A stretch of 64,000 nt of DNA from CAVQBP01 sp963782475 (GTDB taxonomy: Bacteria > Bacteroidota > Ignavibacteria > Ignavibacteriales > Ignavibacteriaceae): contig CAWAJW010000016.1 of assembly GCA_963782475.1 (NCBI GenBank), forward strand, positions 124,001 through 188,000, read 5' to 3'. Position 1 is the first letter of the stretch, and each line of letters begins with the position of its first letter. Positions 1 to 7,646 of this stretch are shown in pieces. Under the pieces are notes generated by a model that saw only the letters and a list, made by a program, of their open reading frames with translations, was not told where the DNA came from and made no database searches. Made by a program: the position numbers and the translations under genes.

Positions 1-330
1 TTTAACAAATGGATTGAAGAACAGCAGGCAATACCATCAAATCCTAAAGATAGCGTTGCACTGGAAGGAGAAAAACTCTTTCAATCCAAAACTTGTGCTG
101 ATTGCCATTCAATTTCAGGGACTCCATCAAATGCAGGCATTGGTCCTAACCTGACTCATTTTGCTTCCAGAGAAACGATGTTAAGCGGGATGTTGATTAA
201 TAATGATCAGAACTTAAAAAAATGGTTAACAAATCCTCAAAAGGTAAAATCGGGCGCACGCATGCCCGACTTCATATTAAAAAAAAATGAGGTGAATGAG
301 CTGGCAGCTTATATAGAAGGTTTGAAATGA
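1..330 (+). CDS. coxB: Cytochrome c oxidase subunit II, C-terminal cytochrome c domain (partial)
   Basis: The reading frame is open from the first base, so the N-terminus, including any CuA domain, lies outside the window. The 109 visible residues form a class I cytochrome c domain: a CADCH heme-binding motif (residues 32-36 of the fragment) and a late methionine in GARMPDF (residue 88) that probably is the second heme ligand. In caa3-type oxidases such a domain sits on the periplasmic face of subunit II and feeds electrons to CuA. The stop overlaps the coxA start (ATGA at 327-330), showing translational coupling. Assignment as subunit II rests on the position directly before coxA; a stand-alone cytochrome c is less likely. 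Confidence 0.85.
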   Translation, partial: FNKWIEEQQAIPSNPKDSVALEGEKLFQSKTCADCHSISGTPSNAGIGPNLTHFASRETMLSGMLINNDQNLKKWLTNPQKVKSGARMPDFILKKNEVNELAAYIEGLK

Positions 331-1985
331 ATTATAGTATAGATATTCCTGAGCCGGTCGATTCCTTGCCAAAATTAAGATCTTCAAACGGTTTTTTACA
401 ATGGATTTCAACCGTAGATCATAAATTGATTGGTATAATGTATCTATGGAGTGCCTTGATATTTCTGATCATCGGATTTATTGAGGCTATGTTAATGAGA
501 ATTCAACTGGCTACTCCCGAAAATACATTTCTCACTCCCCAGGCTTATAACCAGATTTTTACGATGCACGGCACTACCATGATTTTTTTGGTTCTTACAC
601 CAATGCTGATAGGGTTTGCTACCTATTTGCTTCCATTAATGATCGGGGCAAATGAAATGGCTTATCCGAGGTTAAATGCTTTCAGCTTTTGGATGTTCTT
701 CTTTGGAGGATTACTCCTTTATTTTAGCTTTTTAGCAGGAGGTGCACCTAATGTAGGCTGGTTTAGCTATGCACCTTTAAGTGAAAAATTTTATAGTATC
801 ACTCCGGGGATAAATTACTGGGCTCTCAGTATTTTAATAATGGGAATGGGAACAATAGGTGCGGCATTAAATTTTGTAGTTACAACATTAACTATGAGAG
901 CACCTGGATTAAAACTAACCAAGCTCCCTTTGTTTGTTTGGATGGTATTTATAAATGCTTTTTTAATTCTTGGTGCATTCCCGGTTCTTAATGCAGGGCT
1001 GGCAATGATCTTAATTGATAGATTATTAAATGCACATTTTTTCCTTTCGGCAACCGGCGGTTCGGAAGTTATGTGGCAGCATATATTCTGGACGTTCGGA
1101 CATCCGGAAGTTTATATCCTTGCACTTCCAGCTTTCGGTATAGCATCGGAAGTTATACCTGTGTTTTCCCGTAAACCTATTTTCGGTTATGAATTTGTTG
1201 CAGCATCAACAGTCGCAATCGGTCTGTTGTCTTTTGGTGTTTGGGCACATCATATGTTCGCCGTTGGATTGGGTACAACATTTAATGCATTTTTTGCCGC
1301 AACTAGTATGCTAATTGCAGTACCGACAGGTATTAAAATTTTTAACTGGATTGCAACAATGTGGAAAGGCTCTATTCAATTTAAAACAGCTATGCTTTTT
1401 GCAGCAGCATTTTTAATTGAATTTACCATCGGGGGATTGAGCGGAGTCGGTTTTGCAATTGTACCAATCGATTGGAGATTGACTGATACTTACTTTGTCG
1501 TTGCCCATATACATTATGTGTTTATAGGCGCATCTTTATTCTGCGGGTTCGCAGCTGCTTATTATTGGTTTCCCAAAATTTCCGGAAGAATGCTATCTGA
1601 AAAAATCGGGAAGTTTCATTTCTGGGTATTTGTAATAAGCTTTAACTCTACTTTTTTTGTCTTTCATTTACTGGGATTACTTGGAATGCCAAGAAGAGTC
1701 TATACCTATCCGGATCTTCCTTATATGGGTGCTCTTAATATGTTTTCTACAGTTAGTGCCGTTGTTTTGGGATTTTCTTTTCTTTTATTCATCTGGAATA
1801 TATTTTACAGCTTAAAATACGGCGAGACAGCCGGTGATAATCCCTGGAATGGCTGGACATTAGAATGGTTAGCATCCTCGCCGCCAAAATCTAAAAATTT
1901 TGAATTTGTACCCCTTGTGAAAAGCAGAAGGCCTTTGTGGGATTTAAATCATCCCGATAATCCGGATTGGAAAAGAAAATCATGA
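327..1985 (+). CDS. coxA: Cytochrome c oxidase subunit I (caa3-type, A1-like)
   Basis: Catalytic subunit of a heme-copper oxidase; reduces O2 to water and pumps protons across the inner membrane. The 552 residues give about 12 membrane helices. Visible ligands: low-spin heme His81 and His396, high-spin heme His394, CuB ligands His259, His308 and His309, and Tyr263 of the GHPEVY motif, which forms the His-Tyr crosslink. GHPEVY with Glu261 indicates an A1-type D-channel, and Lys337 in AVPTGIKIFNW is the K-channel lysine. Odd point: the D-channel entrance, normally GA-x-D before the PRxN element, reads GANEMAYPRLN, so Glu110 replaces Asp. Start and stop overlap coxB and coxC. Confidence 0.97.
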   Translation: MNYSIDIPEPVDSLPKLRSSNGFLQWISTVDHKLIGIMYLWSALIFLIIGFIEAMLMRIQLATPENTFLTPQAYNQIFTMHGTTMIFLVLTPMLIGFATYLLPLMIGANEMAYPRLNAFSFWMFFFGGLLLYFSFLAGGAPNVGWFSYAPLSEKFYSITPGINYWALSILIMGMGTIGAALNFVVTTLTMRAPGLKLTKLPLFVWMVFINAFLILGAFPVLNAGLAMILIDRLLNAHFFLSATGGSEVMWQHIFWTFGHPEVYILALPAFGIASEVIPVFSRKPIFGYEFVAASTVAIGLLSFGVWAHHMFAVGLGTTFNAFFAATSMLIAVPTGIKIFNWIATMWKGSIQFKTAMLFAAAFLIEFTIGGLSGVGFAIVPIDWRLTDTYFVVAHIHYVFIGASLFCGFAAAYYWFPKISGRMLSEKIGKFHFWVFVISFNSTFFVFHLLGLLGMPRRVYTYPDLPYMGALNMFSTVSAVVLGFSFLLFIWNIFYSLKYGETAGDNPWNGWTLEWLASSPPKSKNFEFVPLVKSRRPLWDLNHPDNPDWKRKS

Positions 1986-2545
1986 AAATAACGATAAATA
2001 AAAATAAATTATTTATGCTTGTGTTTGTTTTTTCGGAGGCATTTTTTTTTATAGCCTTAATAATTTCCTATGTTTATTACGCGCATCCGGGGGGAAATCT
2101 TTCGGCAACGGCTAAATATCTTGATTTCAAAAAAACATTTATTTTCACTCTATTTCTGCTTTCCAGCAGCTTAACAATCTGGATTGCAGGTTCATGTCTT
2201 AAGAAGGGGAATAGAAAAGCTCTTTTAGGGTGGCTAATTGTTACAATATGTTTTGGAATTGTCTTTTTATACGGGCAGGGGAGTGAATATGAAAAACTTA
2301 TTACGTCAAATGTTACAATCAGCCAGAATATTTTTGGATCTGCATTTTTTACTTTAACCGGGTTCCATGGATTACATGTTATTCTTGGTCTAATAGTATT
2401 AACTGTAATAACTTTAATTATAATTAGTAGAAAATTTGAAGAGGTTGAATTTACAGCTCTTGAATCTGCTGCTATATACTGGCACTTTGTTGACGCTGTA
2501 TGGATCGTGGTTTTCAGTGTAGTTTATATAGGAGCAATAATATGA
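1982..2545 (+). CDS. coxC: Cytochrome c oxidase subunit III
   Basis: Integral membrane subunit of the caa3 oxidase; in the family it stabilises subunit I and its proton uptake. The 187 residues contain about five hydrophobic helices and the family signatures FHGLHV and YWHFVDAVW near the C-terminus, matching the short bacterial five-helix form that lacks the first two helices of the mitochondrial subunit. I chose the ATG at 1982 because it overlaps the coxA stop (ATGA); an in-frame TTG at 1967 is possible but would overlap coxA further. The stop overlaps the ctaG start in the same way. Confidence 0.93.
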   Translation: MKITINKNKLFMLVFVFSEAFFFIALIISYVYYAHPGGNLSATAKYLDFKKTFIFTLFLLSSSLTIWIAGSCLKKGNRKALLGWLIVTICFGIVFLYGQGSEYEKLITSNVTISQNIFGSAFFTLTGFHGLHVILGLIVLTVITLIIISRKFEEVEFTALESAAIYWHFVDAVWIVVFSVVYIGAII

Positions 2546-3357
2546 CTACATCGGAATTTTTGTTTGAAAGCTGGCATTGGAATCTTTTTGCTATAGTTAT
2601 TGCAGCCTTACTTTCGTTATTTCATATAGTTACAAACGGATATAAACTAAGAAATAAGAGTATTAATTTTTTCAGCGGGATTATTCTTTTTCTGCTAAGC
2701 ACTCTTTCTCCTTTGGATTATTTAGGTTCTAACTACCTGTTCAGTGCGCATATGGTTGAACATATCCTTTTGCTTTTAGTAATTCCTCCCTTGTTGTTAA
2801 CCGGTACAAATAAAGAGTTTTTAGAAAAGTTATTCGAAAAAGATAAATTGAATAAAATAGGTAAAGTAATTTTTAATCCTTTGATTTCATGGTTTCTGGG
2901 CGTTGGTTCAATGTGGTTCTGGCATGCTCCTTATCTTTTCAGATTAATGAAGTTTTACCCGGCAGTTCATCTTATTCAGATGTTATCGCTTCTTATTCTT
3001 GGGATAATTTTTATCTGGCCGGTCTTTACACCAATAAGATTTAAAAAGATAGATGCTTTGCAAAGCACTCTATATTTATTTTCTGCTTGTGTCGGGTGCA
3101 CTATTCTTGGAATATTAATTACTTTTGCGCCGCCGGGTTTATATACTGTTTATTATACCGGGAGTAATGGAGCAATTCTAAACTTAATCCAAAATAAATG
3201 GGGAATTAGTCATGAGATTGACCAGCAAATGGGCGGGCTAATAATGTGGGTTCCTGCATGTTTTGTTTACCTGACAAATATTATGATTACTTTATTTAAT
3301 TGGTATAAAGAGCCGGGATTTGAAAATAGTGATGAAATATTATTTCACAAAGGGTAA
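2542..3357 (+). CDS. ctaG: Cytochrome c oxidase assembly protein, CtaG (caa3) family
   Basis: Multi-helix membrane protein of 271 residues resembling the caa3_CtaG family, implicated in assembly of caa3-type oxidases, probably in delivering copper to the enzyme. Visible family features are conserved histidines in membrane segments: HMVEHILLL around residue 70 and WFWHAPYLF around residue 130, both possible metal ligands. The ATG at 2542 overlaps the coxC stop; the frame is open further upstream but that would sit inside coxC. This family is unrelated to the CtaG/Cox11 protein of the same name. Context between coxC and the bc genes fits an assembly role. Confidence 0.85.
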   Translation: MTTSEFLFESWHWNLFAIVIAALLSLFHIVTNGYKLRNKSINFFSGIILFLLSTLSPLDYLGSNYLFSAHMVEHILLLLVIPPLLLTGTNKEFLEKLFEKDKLNKIGKVIFNPLISWFLGVGSMWFWHAPYLFRLMKFYPAVHLIQMLSLLILGIIFIWPVFTPIRFKKIDALQSTLYLFSACVGCTILGILITFAPPGLYTVYYTGSNGAILNLIQNKWGISHEIDQQMGGLIMWVPACFVYLTNIMITLFNWYKEPGFENSDEILFHKG

Positions 3358-3385
3358 TTGTTTATTAAAAAGGAGTTGAAATTAT

Positions 3386-3601
3386 ATGGATGAAAATAAG
3401 CTGAAGCAGCTGTCGGGAGAATATAAATTAAGCCCCGCAGTTCCGCAAAAAATACCTAAATCTACCTATTGGCCGGTTATTCTAGCTTTTAGCATTACAT
3501 TGTTTCTTTGGGGTTTTATCACTTCCATATTTATCAGCGGAGTCGGCCTTATAATTACTGGATTTGCAATATTTGGATGGATAATGGAATTAAAACCATG
3601 A
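3386..3601 (+). CDS. Small two-helix membrane protein of the caa3/bc operon
   Basis: A 71-residue protein with a polar N-terminus of about 27 residues followed by two hydrophobic helices (about residues 29-50 and 52-68). It starts 13 nt after an AAGGAG Shine-Dalgarno and its stop overlaps the start of the Rieske gene, so it is a true member of the operon. Its size and position suggest a small accessory subunit of the oxidase, like the small subunit IV types of other bacterial oxidases, but I recognise no specific family. The role is inferred from context only. Confidence 0.7.
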   Translation: MDENKLKQLSGEYKLSPAVPQKIPKSTYWPVILAFSITLFLWGFITSIFISGVGLIITGFAIFGWIMELKP

Positions 3602-4107
3602 ATGATACAAATTTATCATCAAAAAAAATGAACAGGCGGAATTTTATTATTAAAATATTATTACTATATGGTTCGTTTGTAACTGTGCTGATTTCAATCC
3701 CGGTTTTTGGTGCTTTGCTTGCACCCTTTTTTAAAACAGCACCGCGTAAATGGCGAAAAGTAGGGAAAGTTGATAGTTTCGAAATAGGGAAAACTGTACT
3801 GGTTAAATTCCGTGACGCCTCACCGCTTCCCTGGTCAGGATTAACTGCTCAAACGGCCTCCTGGTTAAGAAGAGAATCAAATGATAAATTTACAGCTTTC
3901 TCAGTTAATTGTGCTCACCTGGGATGCCCGGTCCGGTGGATAGCAGATGCTCAAATTTTTCTTTGCCCGTGTCATGGAGGTGTATATAATAAAGATGGTT
4001 CTTATGCTGCCGGTCCGCCTCCGCATGGTTTGGTAAAATACCCAGTAAGAATAAAGAACAATGAAGTTGAAATACTTTCCAGCCCGGTTCCTATTACAAA
4101 TATTTAG
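3598..4107 (+). CDS. qcrA: Rieske iron-sulfur protein of a bc-type complex
   Basis: High-potential [2Fe-2S] subunit that takes electrons from quinol at the Qo site and passes them to cytochrome c. The 169 residues hold a twin-arginine motif (NRRNF, Arg13-Arg14) ahead of one membrane anchor (about 17-45), fitting Tat export of a folded cluster protein. The cluster motifs are CAHLGC (Cys105, His107, and Cys110 of the disulfide) and CPCHGG (Cys123, Cys125, His126). The ATG at 3598 overlaps the previous stop; a longer start at 3508 would run through the preceding gene. The next gene begins directly after its stop. Confidence 0.93.
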   Translation: MNDTNLSSKKMNRRNFIIKILLLYGSFVTVLISIPVFGALLAPFFKTAPRKWRKVGKVDSFEIGKTVLVKFRDASPLPWSGLTAQTASWLRRESNDKFTAFSVNCAHLGCPVRWIADAQIFLCPCHGGVYNKDGSYAAGPPPHGLVKYPVRIKNNEVEILSSPVPITNI

Positions 4108-5532
4108 GTGTTTTTCTTGAATGAATTAAAGAAATTATGGATATGGTTTGACAAGCGGACAAAAATTTCCGGTTTTATAAAACCTTTAGCCAGGCATTTA
4201 GTGCCTCCCGGGTCAAAATGGACATATGTATTCGGCAGTGCGACCTTATTTGCATTTATGCTCCAGGTAGTAACCGGAGTTGCATTAGCTTTAATGTATC
4301 AGCCGACATCTGCCAGCGCATATAAATCTTTACAATATATAACAAATGAAGCCCCGTTAGGAAACATATTGAGAGGCATCCATTACTTTGGAGCTTCTGC
4401 AATGATTATTCTGATCGGTATCCACATGATACGTGTTTATCTACTGGCCTCATATAAATACCCAAGGGAAATGAGCTGGATTTCAGGGGTTATACTGCTC
4501 GCTTTTACAATGGGTATGGGATTTACCGGTCAGCTTTTAAGGTGGGACAGCAATGGAATGTGGTCTGCAGTTGTAGGTGCAGAACAGGCCGGCAGGATTC
4601 CAATTATTGGTACATGGGTTGCGAGATTCATATTAGCCGGCAGAACCCTAGGAGGTGCAACTCTCAGCAGATTTTTTGCTTTTCATGTTTTTTTAATACC
4701 AGCCTGCCTATTCGGAATAATCGGCCTCCATCTCTTTCTAGTAATAAAAAATGGAATATCCGAACCTCCCAAAGCAGGCCGCCCGGTTGATCCCGATAAT
4801 TATGAATCATGGTATGAAAATATGCTTAAAGAAAAAGGAGTTCCCTTTTGGCCTAATGCTGCATGGCGAGATATGACTTTTGGACTAATCGTTGTTATGA
4901 TTATTCTTTTATTAGCTTTTTTTATTGGTCCGCCTAAAATAGGTGCCCCTCCCGATCCGGCGAATATTATATCAAACCCCAGACCCGGCTGGTACTTTTT
5001 ATGGATTTTTGCACTATTTGCATTAATGCCAAGAGAAATCGAATCTTATGCTATCGTATTTGCCCCGCTGTTAGTCGGGATTATATTAATTTTTTTACCG
5101 ATTGTATTTAATAAAGGAGAAAGAAGCCCTTTCAGAAGACCATGGTCTTTTATGATTGTAATATTTGTTGTTTCAATGATAGGGGTATTATGGCATGAAG
5201 GAGTATTGGCTCCATGGTCACCCAATTTTAAAGCCAAACCATTAACAGAAAACGTTATTGGAAATGTCGGGCCGGATGCGAGATATGGTGCCGATCTGAT
5301 GTATAAAAAAGCTTGTCTTTATTGTCATACTATCTCAGGGGACGGAGGGCAACGCGGACCAAACCTTACGAAAGTTGGAAACAGATTAACAGAAAGTGAA
5401 TTAAAAATTAGAATAGTAAACGGGGGAGGGAACATGCCTTCATTCGGAGGAACATTATCTGCTAAAGAGCTGAATGCATTAGTCGCATTTCTGGAAACAA
5501 GGAAAGATTCAATTCTAACAGAAAGTAAATAA
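4108..5532 (+). CDS. qcrB: Cytochrome b fused to a C-terminal cytochrome c domain
   Basis: Membrane core of the quinol:cytochrome c reductase, 474 residues. Heme b ligands pair as His92-His106 (14 apart) and His193-His208 (15 apart); the 15-residue spacing in helix D is the b6f-type arrangement, whereas mitochondrial-type cytochrome b has 14. The Qo-site PEWY motif is present as PGWY (293-296), so its Glu is Gly. After about eight helices a periplasmic cytochrome c domain follows with CLYCH (403-407) and a likely axial Met443 in NMPSFGG. It replaces a separate cytochrome c1. The start is GTG at 4108, immediately after the qcrA stop; a TTG at 4117 is an alternative. Confidence 0.93.
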   Translation: MFFLNELKKLWIWFDKRTKISGFIKPLARHLVPPGSKWTYVFGSATLFAFMLQVVTGVALALMYQPTSASAYKSLQYITNEAPLGNILRGIHYFGASAMIILIGIHMIRVYLLASYKYPREMSWISGVILLAFTMGMGFTGQLLRWDSNGMWSAVVGAEQAGRIPIIGTWVARFILAGRTLGGATLSRFFAFHVFLIPACLFGIIGLHLFLVIKNGISEPPKAGRPVDPDNYESWYENMLKEKGVPFWPNAAWRDMTFGLIVVMIILLLAFFIGPPKIGAPPDPANIISNPRPGWYFLWIFALFALMPREIESYAIVFAPLLVGIILIFLPIVFNKGERSPFRRPWSFMIVIFVVSMIGVLWHEGVLAPWSPNFKAKPLTENVIGNVGPDARYGADLMYKKACLYCHTISGDGGQRGPNLTKVGNRLTESELKIRIVNGGGNMPSFGGTLSAKELNALVAFLETRKDSILTESK

Positions 5533-5641
5533 ATATTTTTAATTTTATCTGCCTTACTATTAGAACTGAATAAGAATTTTTTTGAATTACAGCAACTATA
5601 AAATTCAGATTTCAATATTAAAAGAGGATTAATAATAAAAG

Positions 5642-5663
5642 CCCCAATCATTTCTGATCGGGG
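5642..5663 (-). terminator. Rho-independent-type hairpin between convergent genes
   Basis: A 9-bp stem with one mismatch (CCCCAATCA pairing with TGATCGGGG, loop TTTC). Read on the minus strand it is followed by CTTTTATTATT, a better uridine tract than on the plus side, so it mainly serves the minus-strand gene ending at 5709. It may also stop readthrough from the respiratory operon. Confidence 0.7.
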
Positions 5664-5708
5664 TTATTTAAGGAGGAAGTAATGAAGGTTCAAATCCATT
5701 TTAATTCG

Positions 5709-6152
5709 TTATTTTTTTGAAATGTTTAAGTTTCCCTGATTAATTTGAAGTTCATGAAGTATTGCAATTCCCATTCTTTTTACTTTTGGATCGAGATCAT
5801 TCTTTACCAATTTCTCAATTGCTTTTATAGCATCTTTACTTCCAATCTTGTATAATGCCAGCGCGATAAGAATTCTTGTATTAGTATCGGTTTCTTTAGC
5901 TAGTTGATTCGCAAGGGGTTCAACCATTCCTTCAACTTCGTAAAATCCGGCAAAATAAATACAGCTCTTTTTCAAACCTGTACAGTCTGAAGTAATTCCA
6001 ATTGCTAAATTCTGAATAAATGCTTCGGGAATTTCGGATTTTTGATTTTTTGTTAAACTGCTTTTTGTCAAAGCAAATGCGTTCCCCGATAATAAGGCGG
6101 CTACTAAAACTACCGTTATTATCTTGACTGCTTTATTTATCATGGTTGTCAT
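5709..6152 (-). CDS. Secreted HEAT-repeat-like protein of unknown function
   Basis: A 147-residue protein with a cleavable signal peptide (hydrophobic about 9-26, ending at NAFA). The mature part is alpha-helical; residues about 85-135 form one or two HEAT-like units (ALYKIGSKDAIKAIEKL and the following helix pair). Two cysteines in DCTGLKKSC (7 apart) could form a disulfide. The start is well fixed: AAAGGAGGG lies 7 nt before the ATG. A 38-bp element at 6237-6274 lies 84 bp upstream and is shared with the next gene, suggesting common control. I do not recognise a function. Confidence 0.75.
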   Translation of the reverse strand: MTTMINKAVKIITVVLVAALLSGNAFALTKSSLTKNQKSEIPEAFIQNLAIGITSDCTGLKKSCIYFAGFYEVEGMVEPLANQLAKETDTNTRILIALALYKIGSKDAIKAIEKLVKNDLDPKVKRMGIAILHELQINQGNLNISKK

Positions 6153-6236
6153 TTTAGGTCCCTCCTTTTATTTTGTTCGGTGATTAATTCTAATTGAATT
6201 TCTAAATCAAACTTAAGTGATCGAATTGTAACAGGT

Positions 6237-6274
6237 GTCATTTACAGGTAAACGATTGTAAAAATATGTCATTG
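6237..6274 (-). promoter_or_regulatory. Putative response-regulator binding element, copy 1
   Basis: Plus-strand reading: GTCATTT at 6237, GTAAA at 6248 and again at 6258 (10 bp apart), and TGTCATTG ending at 6274. It matches the element at 7534-7571 at 31 of 38 positions by my count. Direct half-sites one helical turn apart are typical of OmpR-family regulators, and one is encoded at 7647. It lies 84 bp upstream of the gene starting at 6152. Its role is inferred; only the similarity is seen. Confidence 0.5.
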
Positions 6275-6353
6275 AATTTTACAAAGAATATTATTGTGTG
6301 AATTAAGGTAATACGGGTATGTTACAAGGCAAAGTATTGATGTGGCGGAAGTA

Positions 6354-6382
6354 AAAAAATCCCGGATAAGCCGGGATTTTTT
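6354..6382 (-). terminator. Rho-independent terminator
   Basis: Stem AAATCCCGG / CCGGGATTT around the loop ATAAG, with A-runs on the left and T-runs on the right, so it can act in both directions. It lies 27 bp beyond the stop of the minus-strand gene at 6409 and has a seven-T tail on that strand. Confidence 0.8.
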
Positions 6383-6408
6383 ATGCTGATTTTTTGAATA
6401 GTAAAAAA

Positions 6409-7479
6409 TTAATCCCAGTTAAAAAAGAATTCAAAAACATTTTTCTTCGATTTATTGTTTCGCCAGAATTTAATATATTTTTCCTGAGAAATTAATCCGA
6501 TTGGTCCCTGGTATATACCCCCATTTATATATCCATCCCACACTCTTACAGCTATTACATTATCTTCGTTGGCTTTTATTAAACCGTTAGGAAGATAATA
6601 TCCTCTGAATTGATCATATTCGTTATTATCATGTGTATTTCTCGATGGGTTATCATACATTGTTCCTGTAGAGCCAATTAACTGCCCGTTAACATAGACT
6701 TCATCAAGGTCATCAATTTTTCCCATCATAAGAACCAATTTTTTATTATCGACGTTTGAAGGCGCCTTAAAAGTTTTTCTGTACCATGCATAACCATCAT
6801 AATCCTTAAATCCCTGAGACTCCCAATAACCGGGAACAAATAATGTCGACCAGTCTTTATCATTAAAATCAGGCTGCTTCCACTCTTTATTATCACCTGT
6901 TTTAAATTTCCAATCTCCTTCAAGATTAAAATCGGCAACTAATTCATTTGGGACATAATAAAGTCCAATATCTCCGCTGCCGATTCCCCCGCTGAGCTGC
7001 GAATCAAATACCCGTACAGAGATTACATTGTCACTGTTTTTATTGAAGTATTTTACTTGAACAGGGTAATGTCTGTAAACATTATAAGCAGTCTGATAAT
7101 TTGGAGGGAACGAACCGGAAAAGCCAACCAGTTTTCCATTTAAATATGTCTGATCAATATCATCTATAGCACCCAGGTCAATATAAATTATTGAACCGTC
7201 AAAATCTTTTGGAAAATCAAAATGTTTCCTATACCAGGCATACCCGTTGTAACCATAAAAACCTTCATCCTCCCAATATGCGGGAACCCTGATCTCTTCC
7301 CATTTTTCATCATTGTATGAAGGATTTGCCCAATTCATATCATCGCCGATACTAAACTTCCAGTAACCTTTTAAATTCTTTAATCTTTCCCACTTCTGAG
7401 GAAAAACGGTTTGTGTAAATAAACCGAATAAAAGAAATGCTGCCAAGCAGTTAGACCATATTTTGATATTTGATTTCAT
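6409..7479 (-). CDS. Secreted protein with two tandem galactose-binding-like (jelly-roll) domains
   Basis: 356 residues with an N-terminal signal peptide (about 1-28). Two homologous domains follow, about residues 29-180 and 185-335. Each opens with GYWKF or GDWKF plus GDxxxW, then W-x-x-x-x-VPxYWExxGFxxYxGYAWYRK, a DDIDxxYxNGxLxG or DDLDEVYVNGQLIG segment, and a closing VRVxDxxxxGGI element. This is the sugar-binding fold found at the N-terminus of family 2 glycosidases and in sialate O-acetylesterases, here without a catalytic domain. A carbohydrate-binding or surface role is likely. It sits next to the two-component genes and carries an upstream element (7534-7571) shared with its neighbour. 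Confidence 0.8.
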   Translation of the reverse strand: MKSNIKIWSNCLAAFLLFGLFTQTVFPQKWERLKNLKGYWKFSIGDDMNWANPSYNDEKWEEIRVPAYWEDEGFYGYNGYAWYRKHFDFPKDFDGSIIYIDLGAIDDIDQTYLNGKLVGFSGSFPPNYQTAYNVYRHYPVQVKYFNKNSDNVISVRVFDSQLSGGIGSGDIGLYYVPNELVADFNLEGDWKFKTGDNKEWKQPDFNDKDWSTLFVPGYWESQGFKDYDGYAWYRKTFKAPSNVDNKKLVLMMGKIDDLDEVYVNGQLIGSTGTMYDNPSRNTHDNNEYDQFRGYYLPNGLIKANEDNVIAVRVWDGYINGGIYQGPIGLISQEKYIKFWRNNKSKKNVFEFFFNWD

Positions 7480-7533
7480 AATAACTATCCCGCTTTTTTT
7501 ACATCAAATCTATACTTAAAGAATGTTTTATGA

Positions 7534-7571
7534 GTCATTTTCCGGTAAAGTAATGTAAAAAATTGTCATTG
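7534..7571 (-). promoter_or_regulatory. Putative response-regulator binding element, copy 2
   Basis: Second copy of the element at 6237-6274: GTCATTTT at 7534, GGTAAAG and TGTAAAAA 10 bp apart, then TGTCATTG ending at 7571. It lies 54 bp upstream of the jelly-roll gene starting at 7479, in the gap between it and the response regulator gene. Its conservation amid otherwise unrelated AT-rich intergenic DNA suggests a protein-binding site. Confidence 0.5.
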
Positions 7572-7646
7572 CGCCTTTAAAAATGCAATACAACTGGAAA
7601 AATAGCAGACAATTTCAAAATTAAAAAGATTTTTCAGGAAATGTTT

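Noticed and set aside
5325..5651. Minus-strand ORF opposite the end of qcrB.
   Set aside because: It lies opposite the cytochrome c domain codons and has no motif or ribosome site.
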